A model generated the notes under the pieces. The model was not told the origin of the DNA and searched no databases. It worked only from the letters and a program-made list of their open reading frames with translations. Below, piece after piece: positions 25,077-33,501 of a DNA stretch of 37,536 bases. Numbering within the stretch: the first letter of the stretch is position 1; each line of letters starts with the position of its first letter. The translations under genes and the position numbers were made by a program. The stretch is from NCBI GenBank assembly GCA_947447005.1, contig CANFHO010000017.1, positions 1 to 37,536 of the forward strand. Reading direction: 5' to 3'. The stretch is from Chitinophagaceae bacterium (GTDB lineage Bacteria; Bacteroidota; Bacteroidia; Chitinophagales; Chitinophagaceae).

Positions 25077-27230
25077 TTATTTATTATTTTCAGACGACCC
25101 GCCGTCATTGAAATCTGGCTTAGGAATCAAAACCTTTCTGCTTAATTTGTACTTACCCGTTTTTTGATCAACGCCAATCAACTTCACTTTAACAGTATCT
25201 CCTTCTTGTAAGATACCATCCAGGTTTTCAAGACGTTTCCAACTTACTTCACTGATATGTAACAAACCTTGTTTACCAGGCATGAATTCAACAAATGCAC
25301 CATATGGCATGATTGATTTCACTTTAGATTCGTATTCTTCTCCAACTTCAGGAATTGCAACAATACCTTTAATCCAGGCAACTGCTCTATCAAGTCCTTC
25401 TTTTGCAGGACTAAATACGCTCACTTCGCCTTGGTTGCCAACTTCTTCAATGTTGATTGTTGTTCCGGTTTCGCGTTGAATTTCTTGAATGATCTTTCCT
25501 TGAGGGCCAATAATTGCACCTATAAATTCCTTATCAACAAACAATTTCTGCATTCTAGGTGCGTGAGGTTTCACTTCAGATCTGTGTGAAGGAACACATT
25601 CATACATGGCATCAAGAATATGAAGACGACCTTTTCTAGCTTGCTCAAGTGCTTGGCGCATGGTTTCCATGCTCAATCCATCAATCTTGATATCCATTTG
25701 GATACCACAAATGCCATCACGTGTACCTGTTACTTTGAAATCCATATCACCCAAATGGTCTTCATCACCAAGAATATCAGTCAGAATAGCATATTTGCCA
25801 TCTGCTGGTCTTGTTATAAGACCCATTGCAACACCACTTACGTGTTTAGGAACAGGAACACCTGCATCCATAAGAGCTAGAGAACCAGCACAAACAGTAG
25901 CCATAGAAGATGAACCATTCGATTCAAGAATATCTGATACAACCCTTACTGTGTATGCATAATCACTTCCGGGCATCATTTGTTTCAAAGAACGAAGTGC
26001 CAGATTTCCATGTCCTACTTCTCTTCTACCAGGTCCTCTCATTGGTTTAACTTCACCTGTTGAAAAAGCAGGGAAATTATAATGGAGGATAAATTTATTG
26101 TATTCTGATTTGGCAGCACTTTCAATCAATAATTCATCGAGAGGAGTACCAAATGTAATGGTAGTTAGTGATTGTGTTTCACCACGTGTAAACAAAGCAG
26201 ATCCGTGTGGAGTTGGAAGAACATCGATTTCCATATCCAATGGCCTAACTTGATCTAATGCTCTACCATCAAGTCTGATTCTATCGTCTACAATCATATC
26301 TCTTACTACCTCCCACTTCAAATCTTCGAAGTATTTCTTAGCAAGTTTCTTTTGTTCAGGAGTAGCTTCCTCACCAAGAGAGTCAATCAGTTCTTTTTTC
26401 AGCTGATCATACGCGAGTGTTCTGTCACCTTTACTACTTGCACTTTTAGAGATGGAATAAACCCTTTCTTTTGCATATGTATAAACGGTGTTTTGAATGG
26501 ATTCATCAGAAGCTGGCTTTGTATAATCACGTTTACCTTCCACACCAACCTTTTGTTTTAATTCTTCTTGTGCAGTAATCTGAATTTTGATTGCATCATG
26601 TGCAACTTCAAGTGCTTTGATAAAATCTTCTTCAGAACATTGCTTGGATTCACCTTCAACCATCATTAGGTTTTTAGATGTGGCTCCAATCATGAAATCC
26701 ATATCTGCAGAGCTCAATTCTGTTCTGGAAGGATTTACAATCATCGTTCCATTTACCCTGGCAACACGTACTTCCGAAATAATTTCTTTGATAGGGATAT
26801 TTGAAACTGCAAGTGCAGCTGAAGCTGCAAGACATGCCAAAGAATCAGGCATAACTTCTGGATCAGAAGAAATCAACGTAATCAATACCTGAACATCACA
26901 AAGATAATCTTCAGGAAAAAGGGGACGTAAAGCACGATCGATTAAACGACTTACCAAAATTTCATAATCACTTAGCCTTCCCTCACGCTTGAAGAATGAT
27001 CCTGGAATTCTACCAGCAGATGCAAATTTTTCTTGATAATCAACAGAAAGAGGGAAGAAATCCTGTCCTTCTTTTGGTTCTTTGTTGGCACAAACAGTAG
27101 CGAGCAAGATACAATTACCTTGTCTAACTGTTACGGCTCCATCCGCCTGACGCGCAAGTCTTCCGGTTTCGATCGTAACAATACGATCATTTCCTAGATC
27201 AAAACTTGTTTGAAATGGTTGTTGTAACAT
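25077..27230 (-). CDS. pnp: Polynucleotide phosphorylase
   Basis: Phosphorolytic 3'-5' exoribonuclease of RNA decay. The 717-residue protein has two RNase PH cores (about 10-145 and 320-470), with FFKREGRLSDYE and TRGETQSLTT as landmarks and DILGDEDHLGDMDFKVTGT as the catalytic aspartate region. A KH domain (IIGPQGKIIQEI near residue 575) and an S1 domain (about 628-695) follow. It sits after rpsO, the same order as in E. coli, separated by a 73-base leader that contains two inverted repeats. A strong terminator follows the stop codon. Confidence 0.97.
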   Translation of the reverse strand: MLQQPFQTSFDLGNDRIVTIETGRLARQADGAVTVRQGNCILLATVCANKEPKEGQDFFPLSVDYQEKFASAGRIPGSFFKREGRLSDYEILVSRLIDRALRPLFPEDYLCDVQVLITLISSDPEVMPDSLACLAASAALAVSNIPIKEIISEVRVARVNGTMIVNPSRTELSSADMDFMIGATSKNLMMVEGESKQCSEEDFIKALEVAHDAIKIQITAQEELKQKVGVEGKRDYTKPASDESIQNTVYTYAKERVYSISKSASSKGDRTLAYDQLKKELIDSLGEEATPEQKKLAKKYFEDLKWEVVRDMIVDDRIRLDGRALDQVRPLDMEIDVLPTPHGSALFTRGETQSLTTITFGTPLDELLIESAAKSEYNKFILHYNFPAFSTGEVKPMRGPGRREVGHGNLALRSLKQMMPGSDYAYTVRVVSDILESNGSSSMATVCAGSLALMDAGVPVPKHVSGVAMGLITRPADGKYAILTDILGDEDHLGDMDFKVTGTRDGICGIQMDIKIDGLSMETMRQALEQARKGRLHILDAMYECVPSHRSEVKPHAPRMQKLFVDKEFIGAIIGPQGKIIQEIQRETGTTINIEEVGNQGEVSVFSPAKEGLDRAVAWIKGIVAIPEVGEEYESKVKSIMPYGAFVEFMPGKQGLLHISEVSWKRLENLDGILQEGDTVKVKLIGVDQKTGKYKLSRKVLIPKPDFNDGGSSENNK

Positions 27231-27238
27231 AATATGTT

Positions 27239-27286
27239 TTTTTGGAATGTTCCAAAAAGCAATATTCCCAACCGAGGTTGGGAATA
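27239..27286 (-). promoter_or_regulatory. Two hairpins in the rpsO-pnp intergenic leader
   Basis: Inverted repeat A at 27263-27286 is tattcccaacc/ggttgggaata, 11 perfect pairs (practical loop of about 4 bases). Inverted repeat B at 27239-27258 is tttttggaa/ttccaaaaa, 9 pairs, ending 9 bases before the pnp ATG. On the minus strand A is followed after a few bases by TTTTT, so it could also act as a weak terminator. In E. coli a hairpin at this place is cut by RNase III and mediates pnp autoregulation; a similar role here is inference. Confidence 0.6.
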
Positions 27287-27303
27287 AAACAATTCAGTAA
27301 ATA

Positions 27304-27576
27304 TTATTTTCTCAGACCCAATTTCTCTAGCAAAGCACGGTAACCGAGAAGGTTGGTTTTGCTTAAATAAATAAGGAGTCTTTTTCTTTGTCCTACCTTT
27401 CTCATAAGACCCCTATGAGTTGAAAAGTCCTTTTTGTTTGCTTGAAGGTGTTTTGAAATTTCGTTAATCTCTTCAGTTAAAAGAGCGATTTGTCCTTCAA
27501 TAGAACCGGTATTTTTTGGATTGCCGCCGAATTCAGCAATAATGGATGATTTTTTTTCTTTTGTTACGCTTGACAT
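27304..27576 (-). CDS. rpsO: 30S ribosomal protein S15
   Basis: Primary 16S rRNA-binding protein of the small-subunit platform. The 90-residue protein has the normal length and the S15 core: GGNPKNTGSIEGQIALLT, then EEINEISKHLQANKKDFSTHRG and LMRKVGQRKRLLIYL. The start is the ATG of MSSVTKEKK. It has a well-formed promoter (27624-27654) and an upstream leader of about 40 bases that could host S15 autoregulation, as known in other bacteria, though I cannot assign a structure. pnp follows after 73 bases. Confidence 0.98.
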   Translation of the reverse strand: MSSVTKEKKSSIIAEFGGNPKNTGSIEGQIALLTEEINEISKHLQANKKDFSTHRGLMRKVGQRKRLLIYLSKTNLLGYRALLEKLGLRK

Positions 27577-27623
27577 CTCAAATTTTTTTGGTCATCTTTT
27601 ATTTTACATCGAAAAATTGGCTG

Positions 27624-27654
27624 CGAAGGTATACATTTTATTCCAAATAACAAA
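27624..27654 (-). promoter_or_regulatory. Promoter for rpsO-pnp
   Basis: On the minus strand TTTG (27651-27654), a 19-base spacer, then TACCTTCG (27624-27631). The spacing is ideal for the Bacteroidota -33/-7 promoter; the -7 box has one mismatch to TAnnTTTG. It lies between the end of the upstream membrane-protein gene and rpsO. Confidence 0.6.
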
Positions 27655-27673
27655 GAAAACAGGCATATCTGGA

Positions 27674-28186
27674 TTATTCCATGTATTTGAGCTTAAATGC
27701 ATACAGTGTAATGAAAATAGCTCCAATGAAGGAAAGATAAAAAGCGTATGAGAATCCCAATAAATTGGTGGCTCCAAATACTACCAATGGAGAAACAATA
27801 CCAATCAGGGTCCCTAAGACATAAAATCTAAACCCATTTCTTTTAAGACGGAGCATAAACATTGCTCCAATCATTGTTAATAAATTGGAAATCAATGAAA
27901 AAATACTATTATCCCGCATATTTGAACTTGTATTTGCATCAGCAACGTTAGAGATCATCAATTCAACCTGTGCAGATGTTTTAGGGTCTTTTTTGAATGT
28001 GGTTTCTAATTGACTTTGCAATTCTTGAAAGCTTTTACTAAATTCAATGCTAATTTGTTCTGGATTACCTAGTGTTGAAAAGGATTGCATAATAGACCAA
28101 CTGCTTCCAAAAAGAGTTAAATAACATAAAAATGTCAGGAAGCGAGGGCGAATGATCTGATTATTGGGAGAATTTAGATTGTCCAT
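27674..28186 (-). CDS. Small integral membrane protein, unknown function
   Basis: No family recognised. The 170-residue protein has a hydrophobic segment near residues 17-38, a polar, probably exposed section of about 55 residues (38-93), and three more hydrophobic segments (about 95-113, 120-140 and 144-163), ending in a short KLKYME tail. The layout suggests a four-helix membrane protein with one large loop between helices 1 and 2. It is followed after 19 bases by the rpsO promoter, so it is probably an independent unit. A perfect -7 box lies 16 bases before its ATG, supporting this start and that the gene is expressed. It diverges from the glycosyltransferase-like gene. Confidence 0.78.
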   Translation of the reverse strand: MDNLNSPNNQIIRPRFLTFLCYLTLFGSSWSIMQSFSTLGNPEQISIEFSKSFQELQSQLETTFKKDPKTSAQVELMISNVADANTSSNMRDNSIFSLISNLLTMIGAMFMLRLKRNGFRFYVLGTLIGIVSPLVVFGATNLLGFSYAFYLSFIGAIFITLYAFKLKYME

Positions 28187-28202
28187 TGTAAATTATAAGG
28201 TA

Positions 28203-28210
28203 CAAATGTA
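28203..28210 (-). promoter_or_regulatory. -7 promoter box for the small membrane protein gene
   Basis: Minus-strand TACATTTG matches TAnnTTTG exactly, ending 16 bases before the ATG at 28186. No -33 TTG at the expected distance. Confidence 0.42.
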
Positions 28211-28272
28211 CTGCAGATTGACATTCTATTTTTAAGGATATTGAACAATTGTTCATTAAAGTTATTAACTCA

Positions 28273-29385
28273 ATGATGGGTAATTCAAGTTTACATATTA
28301 TTACACCAAATGTCCCAAATCGGTACGCTTATGATGGATCTGCTGATGTATATTGGAAAATCATTGCCTTCCATAAATTAGGGATAAACTGCATTGTACA
28401 TATCATAAACAGACCATCTGCCATTCCTGAAGCCATAAGAGCATATTCCACTCAGATTTTTTTTTACGAGAGATCTAAAGGTCATGCAAGTATTTCATTT
28501 CAAGCCCCCATATATGTAAATCGTTTGTTTAATAAAATATTGCTAAAAAAATTGCTGAAAGATGATTTCCCCATATTGTTTGACGGCATAGAAACAACGT
28601 CTTATCTAAAATTTTCAGCCATATCTAAAAGAATTCATTTTATTCAATTGAATAGTCCAAATGAAATTCCATTCAAAAATTCATTTATCCTAAAATACTC
28701 ATTATTAAAGAGATTAGAAAGTTTAACTAAATCTTTATTTTATATACAGCATTTTAAAAAGGTCACACGAAAAGCATGGATAATTTCAAATACCGCTCTA
28801 GAATTGAAGTTCAAAAGCAGTTCAATGAAGAAGTATGAAAAAATGTTGTTATTCATGGGTCCTCCCCTTTCCAGAAATGAATTAGGCAAGGGTAATTATT
28901 GTATGATTCATGGAGATTTTAGGGACAGTTTAATCAATGCATTTACTTTTTGGCTTCTTGAAAGGGTATTTCAGGACATGGATATTCCATTTGTTGTTGT
29001 AGGAAGAAATCCTTCGAATCAACTAGAAATGGCAGCTCACAAAAAATTGCATACATGCCTGGTTGCTGATCCAACAGAAAAAGAACTGATAGAGCTGATA
29101 TCGAAATCACAATTATGTATTCATCTCGACCACACAGATCAATATAATAATAATGCCATCATAATATCTTTACAACACGGAAGGCATGTTCTGAAAGTAT
29201 CAGAAAATCAGTTACAGGCAGATTCTGATATGCATGTGAAATTGAAAAATCAAATTGAACAGCTGTTTAGTAAGCCGTTTACGGATTTAGATGCATCAGA
29301 AAGAGAAAAAGAACTACATCGTTTATCGCAGGATGAATTATCAGCAAAAAGAATAAAAGAAATTATAGATGAGCAAGGTCAATAA
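28273..29385 (+). CDS. Probable GT-B glycosyltransferase, divergent
   Basis: Resembles a group of Bacteroidota glycosyltransferases. An N-terminal Rossmann-like start (LHIITPNVPNRYAYDGSADVY) leads to IIAFHKLGINCIVH. A mid-protein YCMIHGDFRDSLINAF and PFVVVGRNPSNQLEMAA resemble the donor-domain opening, and ADPTEKELIELISKSQLCIHLD and SLQHGRHVLKVSENQL resemble the nucleotide-sugar end. The usual E-x7-E motif is not recognisable, so donor and activity are uncertain. I start at ATG 28273 (370 residues); an in-frame TTG eight codons earlier is less likely, and ATG 28276 is equally possible. The last 23 bases overlap the convergent ftsE gene. Confidence 0.65.
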   Translation: MMGNSSLHIITPNVPNRYAYDGSADVYWKIIAFHKLGINCIVHIINRPSAIPEAIRAYSTQIFFYERSKGHASISFQAPIYVNRLFNKILLKKLLKDDFPILFDGIETTSYLKFSAISKRIHFIQLNSPNEIPFKNSFILKYSLLKRLESLTKSLFYIQHFKKVTRKAWIISNTALELKFKSSSMKKYEKMLLFMGPPLSRNELGKGNYCMIHGDFRDSLINAFTFWLLERVFQDMDIPFVVVGRNPSNQLEMAAHKKLHTCLVADPTEKELIELISKSQLCIHLDHTDQYNNNAIIISLQHGRHVLKVSENQLQADSDMHVKLKNQIEQLFSKPFTDLDASEREKELHRLSQDELSAKRIKEIIDEQGQ

Positions 29386-30043
29386 CTTTACCATTTTCTG
29401 TTTTGATCATTCTTGCAGGATATTTATTGATAACCATATAGTCATGTGTAGCCATCACAATGGCTGTTCCAAATTCTTTTGCAATCTGGAACAGAAGATT
29501 CATAATCTCATTGGTTGTCTCAGGATCAAGATTTCCTGTTGGTTCATCAGCTAAAATTAATTTAGGTGAATTTAGCAATGCTCTGGCAATATCAATCCTT
29601 TGTTGTTCACCTCCAGATAACTCATATGGATATTTAAAGCCTTTTGTTCTAAGGCCTACCTTTCCCAACACTTCTTCAATTTTATCTTCAATTTCCCTTT
29701 CATTTTTCCAACCGGTTGCTTTTAAGACAAAGTGAAGATTATCATGAATATTTCTGTCTGTAAGTAATTGAAAATCCTGAAAAACAATGCCAATATTTCT
29801 TCTTAGATATGGAACTGTTTTCCAGGTTAGTTCCTTGATGTTAAAACCAGCTACCGTGGCTTCTCCAATGGAAAGTGGCAATTCTCCATATAGGGTTTTT
29901 AGCAAACTTGATTTCCCTGAACCTGTTTTACCAACCAAGTAAACAAACTCACTTTTAGCAACCTTGATATTTACATTGGACAGAATCAAGGATTCGCCCT
30001 GATAAATATTTGCATTGCTTATGTCAAGTACTGCATCAGTCAT
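29363..30043 (-). CDS. ftsE: Cell-division ABC transporter ATPase FtsE
   Basis: ATPase that works with FtsX to activate peptidoglycan hydrolases at the septum. The 226-residue protein has Walker A GKTGSGKSS (Lys44), Q-loop VFQDFQLL, signature LSGGEQQRIDIARAL, Walker B LILADEPTGNLD and the switch histidine in MATHDY. The FtsE-type features are LTDRNIHDNL after the Q-loop and its short length. ftsX is not adjacent in the window; in Bacteroidota ftsE is often apart. A close LolD-type exporter is the main alternative. A TAACTTTA box at 30059-30066, one mismatch from the -7 consensus, lies 15 bases upstream of the ATG. Confidence 0.88.
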   Translation of the reverse strand: MTDAVLDISNANIYQGESLILSNVNIKVAKSEFVYLVGKTGSGKSSLLKTLYGELPLSIGEATVAGFNIKELTWKTVPYLRRNIGIVFQDFQLLTDRNIHDNLHFVLKATGWKNEREIEDKIEEVLGKVGLRTKGFKYPYELSGGEQQRIDIARALLNSPKLILADEPTGNLDPETTNEIMNLLFQIAKEFGTAIVMATHDYMVINKYPARMIKTENGKVIDLAHL

Positions 30044-30099
30044 ACAATGTTTTATTATTAAAGTTAGTAATTTGAGATGTAAATTTTTAAAATTCTCCT

Positions 30100-31269
30100 C
30101 TAGAATGAAATCAACTTTTCGTTAAAATGAATTTCCAATTCCTTGGTATCCGACTCCACTACATGGCCAATTACTTGAGCTTCTATGCCAAAATTGCGAG
30201 CAACTGAAATCATATATGCTGCAACTTCAGGCTTCGTATACATTTCAAGTCGACATCCCATATTGAAAACCTGAAGCATTTCTCTGTCATCTGCGCCACT
30301 TGCTTGCTGAATCAACTTAAAAACAGGTGGCACTTCAAACAAATTATCCTTTACAATTTTCATTGGAGAAGGTAGATATTTCAAGCACTTTGTTTGTCCA
30401 CCCCCACTGCAATGAATCATTCCATGAACGTCATCAAACCTATTTTCAAGTATCTCTTTCACCAAAGGAGCATAGGTTCTTGTAGGACTTAGCACCAATT
30501 TTCCTGCATTGACATTATCCGGTACACCTTCAATAGGGTCAGTCAATTTGTGTTTTCCAATGTATACAACCTCGCTTGAGATGTTGGGATCAAAGGACTC
30601 CGGATATGTATCTGCATAAATTTTAGAAAACATATCATGACGTGCGCTGGTGAGTCCATTACTACCTATCCCACTATTATATTCATTTTCATATATAGCT
30701 TGTCCATAACTTGCAAAGCCAACAATTACGTCACCAGGTGCAATTTTTTCATTTGTAATTAATTTAGTCTTGGGCCATCTGGCAGTCATGGTGCCATTTA
30801 CGGCTATGGTACGCACTACATCTCCCACATCAGCTGTCTCTCCACCCAGATATTGAATACCAACACCTTTACTCTTTAATACATTGAATAAGTCTTTATT
30901 TCCATCGATGATCTGCTTAAGAACATCACCTGGGATGAGTTGTTTATTTCTATCAATGGTAGAATTAAAGATGATATTGTCATAGATACCAATGCAAAGC
31001 AAATCATCTAGGTTCATTACAACTGCATCCTGAGCAATTCCTTTCCAAACAGAAATATCACCCGTTTCTTTCCAATATAGATAGGCAAGAATACTTTTGG
31101 TACCTGCCCCGTCAGCATGCATAACATTTACATAATCAGGGTCCCCTCCCATGTAATCAGGATATACCTTACAAAAGGCGTTTGGATAAAGGCCTTGATC
31201 CAGATCCTGGATAGCGGCATGCACTTCCTCTTTTTGGGCTGAAACCCCTCTTTGATTATATAAACTCAT
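30100..31269 (-). CDS. purM: Phosphoribosylformylglycinamidine cyclo-ligase (AIR synthetase)
   Basis: Fifth step of de novo purine synthesis, forming aminoimidazole ribotide with ATP. The 389-residue protein has NVMHADGAGTKS, close to the family's DGVGTK metal site, AVVMNLDDLLCIG, GGETADVGDVV, GDVIVGFASYGQ and GSNGLTSAR, and HCSGGGQTKCL near the C-terminus. It is about 40 residues longer than E. coli PurM; the longer form is common in Bacteroidota as far as I recall. A well-spaced promoter lies directly upstream; 56 bases separate it from the downstream ftsE start. Confidence 0.95.
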   Translation of the reverse strand: MSLYNQRGVSAQKEEVHAAIQDLDQGLYPNAFCKVYPDYMGGDPDYVNVMHADGAGTKSILAYLYWKETGDISVWKGIAQDAVVMNLDDLLCIGIYDNIIFNSTIDRNKQLIPGDVLKQIIDGNKDLFNVLKSKGVGIQYLGGETADVGDVVRTIAVNGTMTARWPKTKLITNEKIAPGDVIVGFASYGQAIYENEYNSGIGSNGLTSARHDMFSKIYADTYPESFDPNISSEVVYIGKHKLTDPIEGVPDNVNAGKLVLSPTRTYAPLVKEILENRFDDVHGMIHCSGGGQTKCLKYLPSPMKIVKDNLFEVPPVFKLIQQASGADDREMLQVFNMGCRLEMYTKPEVAAYMISVARNFGIEAQVIGHVVESDTKELEIHFNEKLISF

Positions 31270-31286
31270 GATAAGTAACTTGGATA

Positions 31287-31316
31287 CAAAGCTACTTTAC
31301 AGCCTTCAATTCTCAA
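31287..31316 (-). promoter_or_regulatory. Promoter for purM
   Basis: On the minus strand TTG (31314-31316), a 19-base spacer, then TAGCTTTG (31287-31294), an exact TAnnTTTG. The box ends 17 bases before the purM ATG. This is the best complete Bacteroidota-type promoter in the window. Confidence 0.65.
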
Positions 31317-31380
31317 GAATATTCAATGCTTTCTTGTCAACATTCCTGTTTATAAATCATGTTCCTTGTCATATTTGATT

Positions 31381-31388
31381 TAATTTTG
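31381..31388 (+). promoter_or_regulatory. -7 promoter box for ribF
   Basis: TAATTTTG matches TAnnTTTG exactly but ends only 8 bases before the ribF ATG at 31397. If used, the transcript would have a leader of only about 5 bases. A TTG at 31366-31368 is too close (12 bases) for a -33 element. Confidence 0.35.
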
Positions 31389-31396
31389 CAGCCTGA

Positions 31397-32350
31397 ATGC
31401 AAGTTCATTATAAAATTGACAATCTTCCTCCGCTTGTTTCTCCAGTGATTACCATTGGTTCATTTGATGGTGTTCATAAGGGACATGTAGCCATTTTAAA
31501 ACAATTGATATCTAAAGCAAATGAATTAAAAGGAGAAACAGTTGTCATAACCTTTCACCCCCACCCCAGGAAAATTCTTTTTTCTGCTGAAGCACCCTCG
31601 TTATTATCATCTTTCGACGAGAGAATCGAACGATTTTCTTCTTTGGGAATAGATCATTTGGTTGTTGTTCCATTTGACTTCCATTTTTCAGAATTGGATG
31701 CAAGGGAATATGTTGAGAAATTTATTATTGATACGTTTTCTCCCAAAATGGTCATCATCGGATTTGATCACAGATTTGGAAAAGGCAGGGCTGGAGATTT
31801 CGGTTTATTGAAGCAAATGGGAGAACAATTTGGATTTGAGGTTCAAGAAATTCCAGAAGAACTCCTTCATGATTCAAAAATAAGTTCAACTGCCATTAGA
31901 AATGCTCTTTTAGAAGGGAATCTAAAAGTTGCGAATGATTTATTGGGATATGAATATCCTTTGGAAGGTAGAGTGATAAGAGGTGATCAACTTGGAAGAA
32001 CAATAGGATTTCCAACTGCAAATCTTGCAATAACTGAAACAGAAAAGCTGATTCCTGCTACAGGTGTATATGCTGTGGGAGTGCATATTAAGTTAAACAA
32101 TGGATTCATTCATGGTGAAGGAATGATGAATATTGGCTACAGACCAACGGTAAATGGAAAAGAAAGAAGAATAGAAGTAAATATATTTGACTTTGATCAG
32201 GATATTTATGAAGAAATTCTATCTGTAGAAATCAAGGCATTTATCCGAAAAGAAATGAAATTTCCTAGTTTGGATGCCTTGAAAGAACAATTGGCTAACG
32301 ATAGAAACAAAATCAAGGAATTATTAGCAACCCTTAAGAGCGCAGAATAA
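31397..32350 (+). CDS. ribF: Bifunctional riboflavin kinase / FAD synthetase
   Basis: Makes FMN from riboflavin and then FAD. The 317-residue protein has the N-terminal adenylyltransferase domain (GSFDGVHKGHVAIL; TFHPHPRKIL; IIGFDHRFGKGRAGD; ISSTAIRNALLEG) and the C-terminal flavokinase domain (GRVIRGDQLGRTIGFPTANL, with the conserved PTAN; a beta-barrel follows). Domains and length are typical. The ATG directly precedes the conserved N-terminus. It diverges from purM and converges on holA, overlapping its stop by 17 bases. I find no FMN riboswitch in front of it. Confidence 0.96.
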   Translation: MQVHYKIDNLPPLVSPVITIGSFDGVHKGHVAILKQLISKANELKGETVVITFHPHPRKILFSAEAPSLLSSFDERIERFSSLGIDHLVVVPFDFHFSELDAREYVEKFIIDTFSPKMVIIGFDHRFGKGRAGDFGLLKQMGEQFGFEVQEIPEELLHDSKISSTAIRNALLEGNLKVANDLLGYEYPLEGRVIRGDQLGRTIGFPTANLAITETEKLIPATGVYAVGVHIKLNNGFIHGEGMMNIGYRPTVNGKERRIEVNIFDFDQDIYEEILSVEIKAFIRKEMKFPSLDALKEQLANDRNKIKELLATLKSAE

Positions 32351-33338
32351 TTTTGGCCACCAACTCCTGGATCAACTGTGCATCCGGTACATTTGTCTTT
32401 CCAATACCAACACTTTTAAGATTATAATGATGTAGAAGCATCAACGCTGTTTCAACATCATCAAGACTATAGTATTGAAGTGCTTGTACATATGATTTGG
32501 CAACAAACCCTTTCAGTCCAATTAAATTTCCTATGGTATATTCATCGCGAGAAGAAGAAGCAGCAGCAATGTACAATTTGCTGTAAAATGCATACAATGT
32601 TGGTAAAACCAACTGTATGGGTGCAATTTTTGGATTTGATGCAAAATAATTAATGATGTTTAATGCTTTAGCAAGATCCTTGTTGACCATTGCAGCCTGT
32701 AATTCGAAAATGTTAAACTCCTTGCTAACTCCTACAAAATTTTCAATATCATCTTCACTTATTTTTTTTCTTCCCTGAAGATTAATAGAAAGCTTTTCAA
32801 TTTCATTCTCAATTCTTTGGAGATCATTACCTATATGCTCTACAAGAATATGCAGGGCTTTGGGTTGAATGTCCAATCCTTTAGATTTGATCATCGACCC
32901 TGCCCAGTCAGGTATTTCATTATCGTATAGTTTTTTTGTTGAAAATAAAATCGTTTTCTTTTGAAGCATTTTACCAAATGCCTTTCTACCATCAACTTTC
33001 TTTTCCTTATGCGCTACAACAAAAACAGTTGAAGCCAATGGATGATCCATATAAGACTCCAATTTTTCAAGATCGCGCATGTGTTGAGCCTCTTTTAGAA
33101 TTACAACCTGACGATCAGAAAACATGGGGTACCTTCTGCAAGCATTTATAACATCTTCAGATTTTGAATCACGTCCGTAGAATATGGTCAAATTAAAAGA
33201 CGATTGCTCTTCAGTAAGTATATTTTTTTCTGCATAATCAGTAAGCTTGTCTATATAATAAGGTTCCTCACCTTCCAGCCAATAAATTGGCTTAAAGACC
33301 CCTTTTTTCCAATCACTCCAAATTTGATCAAGCTCCAT
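32334..33338 (-). CDS. holA: DNA polymerase III delta subunit
   Basis: Clamp-loader subunit that opens the sliding clamp. The 334-residue protein starts MELDQIWSDWKK, followed by the delta hallmark YWLEGEEPYYIDKL. Further landmarks are RRYPMFSDRQVVILKEAQ, FVVAHKEKKVDGRKAFGK, the LVEHIGNDLQRIENEIEKL segment and FNIFELQAAMVNKDLAKAL. I use ATG 33338; an in-frame TTG 17 codons earlier adds non-conserved residues. Its end overlaps ribF by 17 bases. The 163-base gap upstream (33339-33501) shows a TATTTTTG box on the minus strand at 33455-33462, too far from the start to be convincing. Confidence 0.93.
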   Translation of the reverse strand: MELDQIWSDWKKGVFKPIYWLEGEEPYYIDKLTDYAEKNILTEEQSSFNLTIFYGRDSKSEDVINACRRYPMFSDRQVVILKEAQHMRDLEKLESYMDHPLASTVFVVAHKEKKVDGRKAFGKMLQKKTILFSTKKLYDNEIPDWAGSMIKSKGLDIQPKALHILVEHIGNDLQRIENEIEKLSINLQGRKKISEDDIENFVGVSKEFNIFELQAAMVNKDLAKALNIINYFASNPKIAPIQLVLPTLYAFYSKLYIAAASSSRDEYTIGNLIGLKGFVAKSYVQALQYYSLDDVETALMLLHHYNLKSVGIGKTNVPDAQLIQELVAKIILRS

Positions 33339-33501
33339 ATTATAAATTTTATTATCAGGAATGAAAAAAATCTTGATTTTACATACCAATATCTTAATTT
33401 AACATTTCTAATTCAAGCAATCGTTAAAAAAATCTTTTCCTTTGTATTGATACCCAAAAATATCATATCGTAATCGAATAACCACAAACAAATCTACAAA
33501 C

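Noticed and set aside
31270-31396. FMN riboswitch or other leader element in front of ribF
   Set aside because: The 127-base gap holds the purM promoter and a ribF -7 box and shows no multi-stem FMN-riboswitch-like layout; the ribF leader would be only a few bases.
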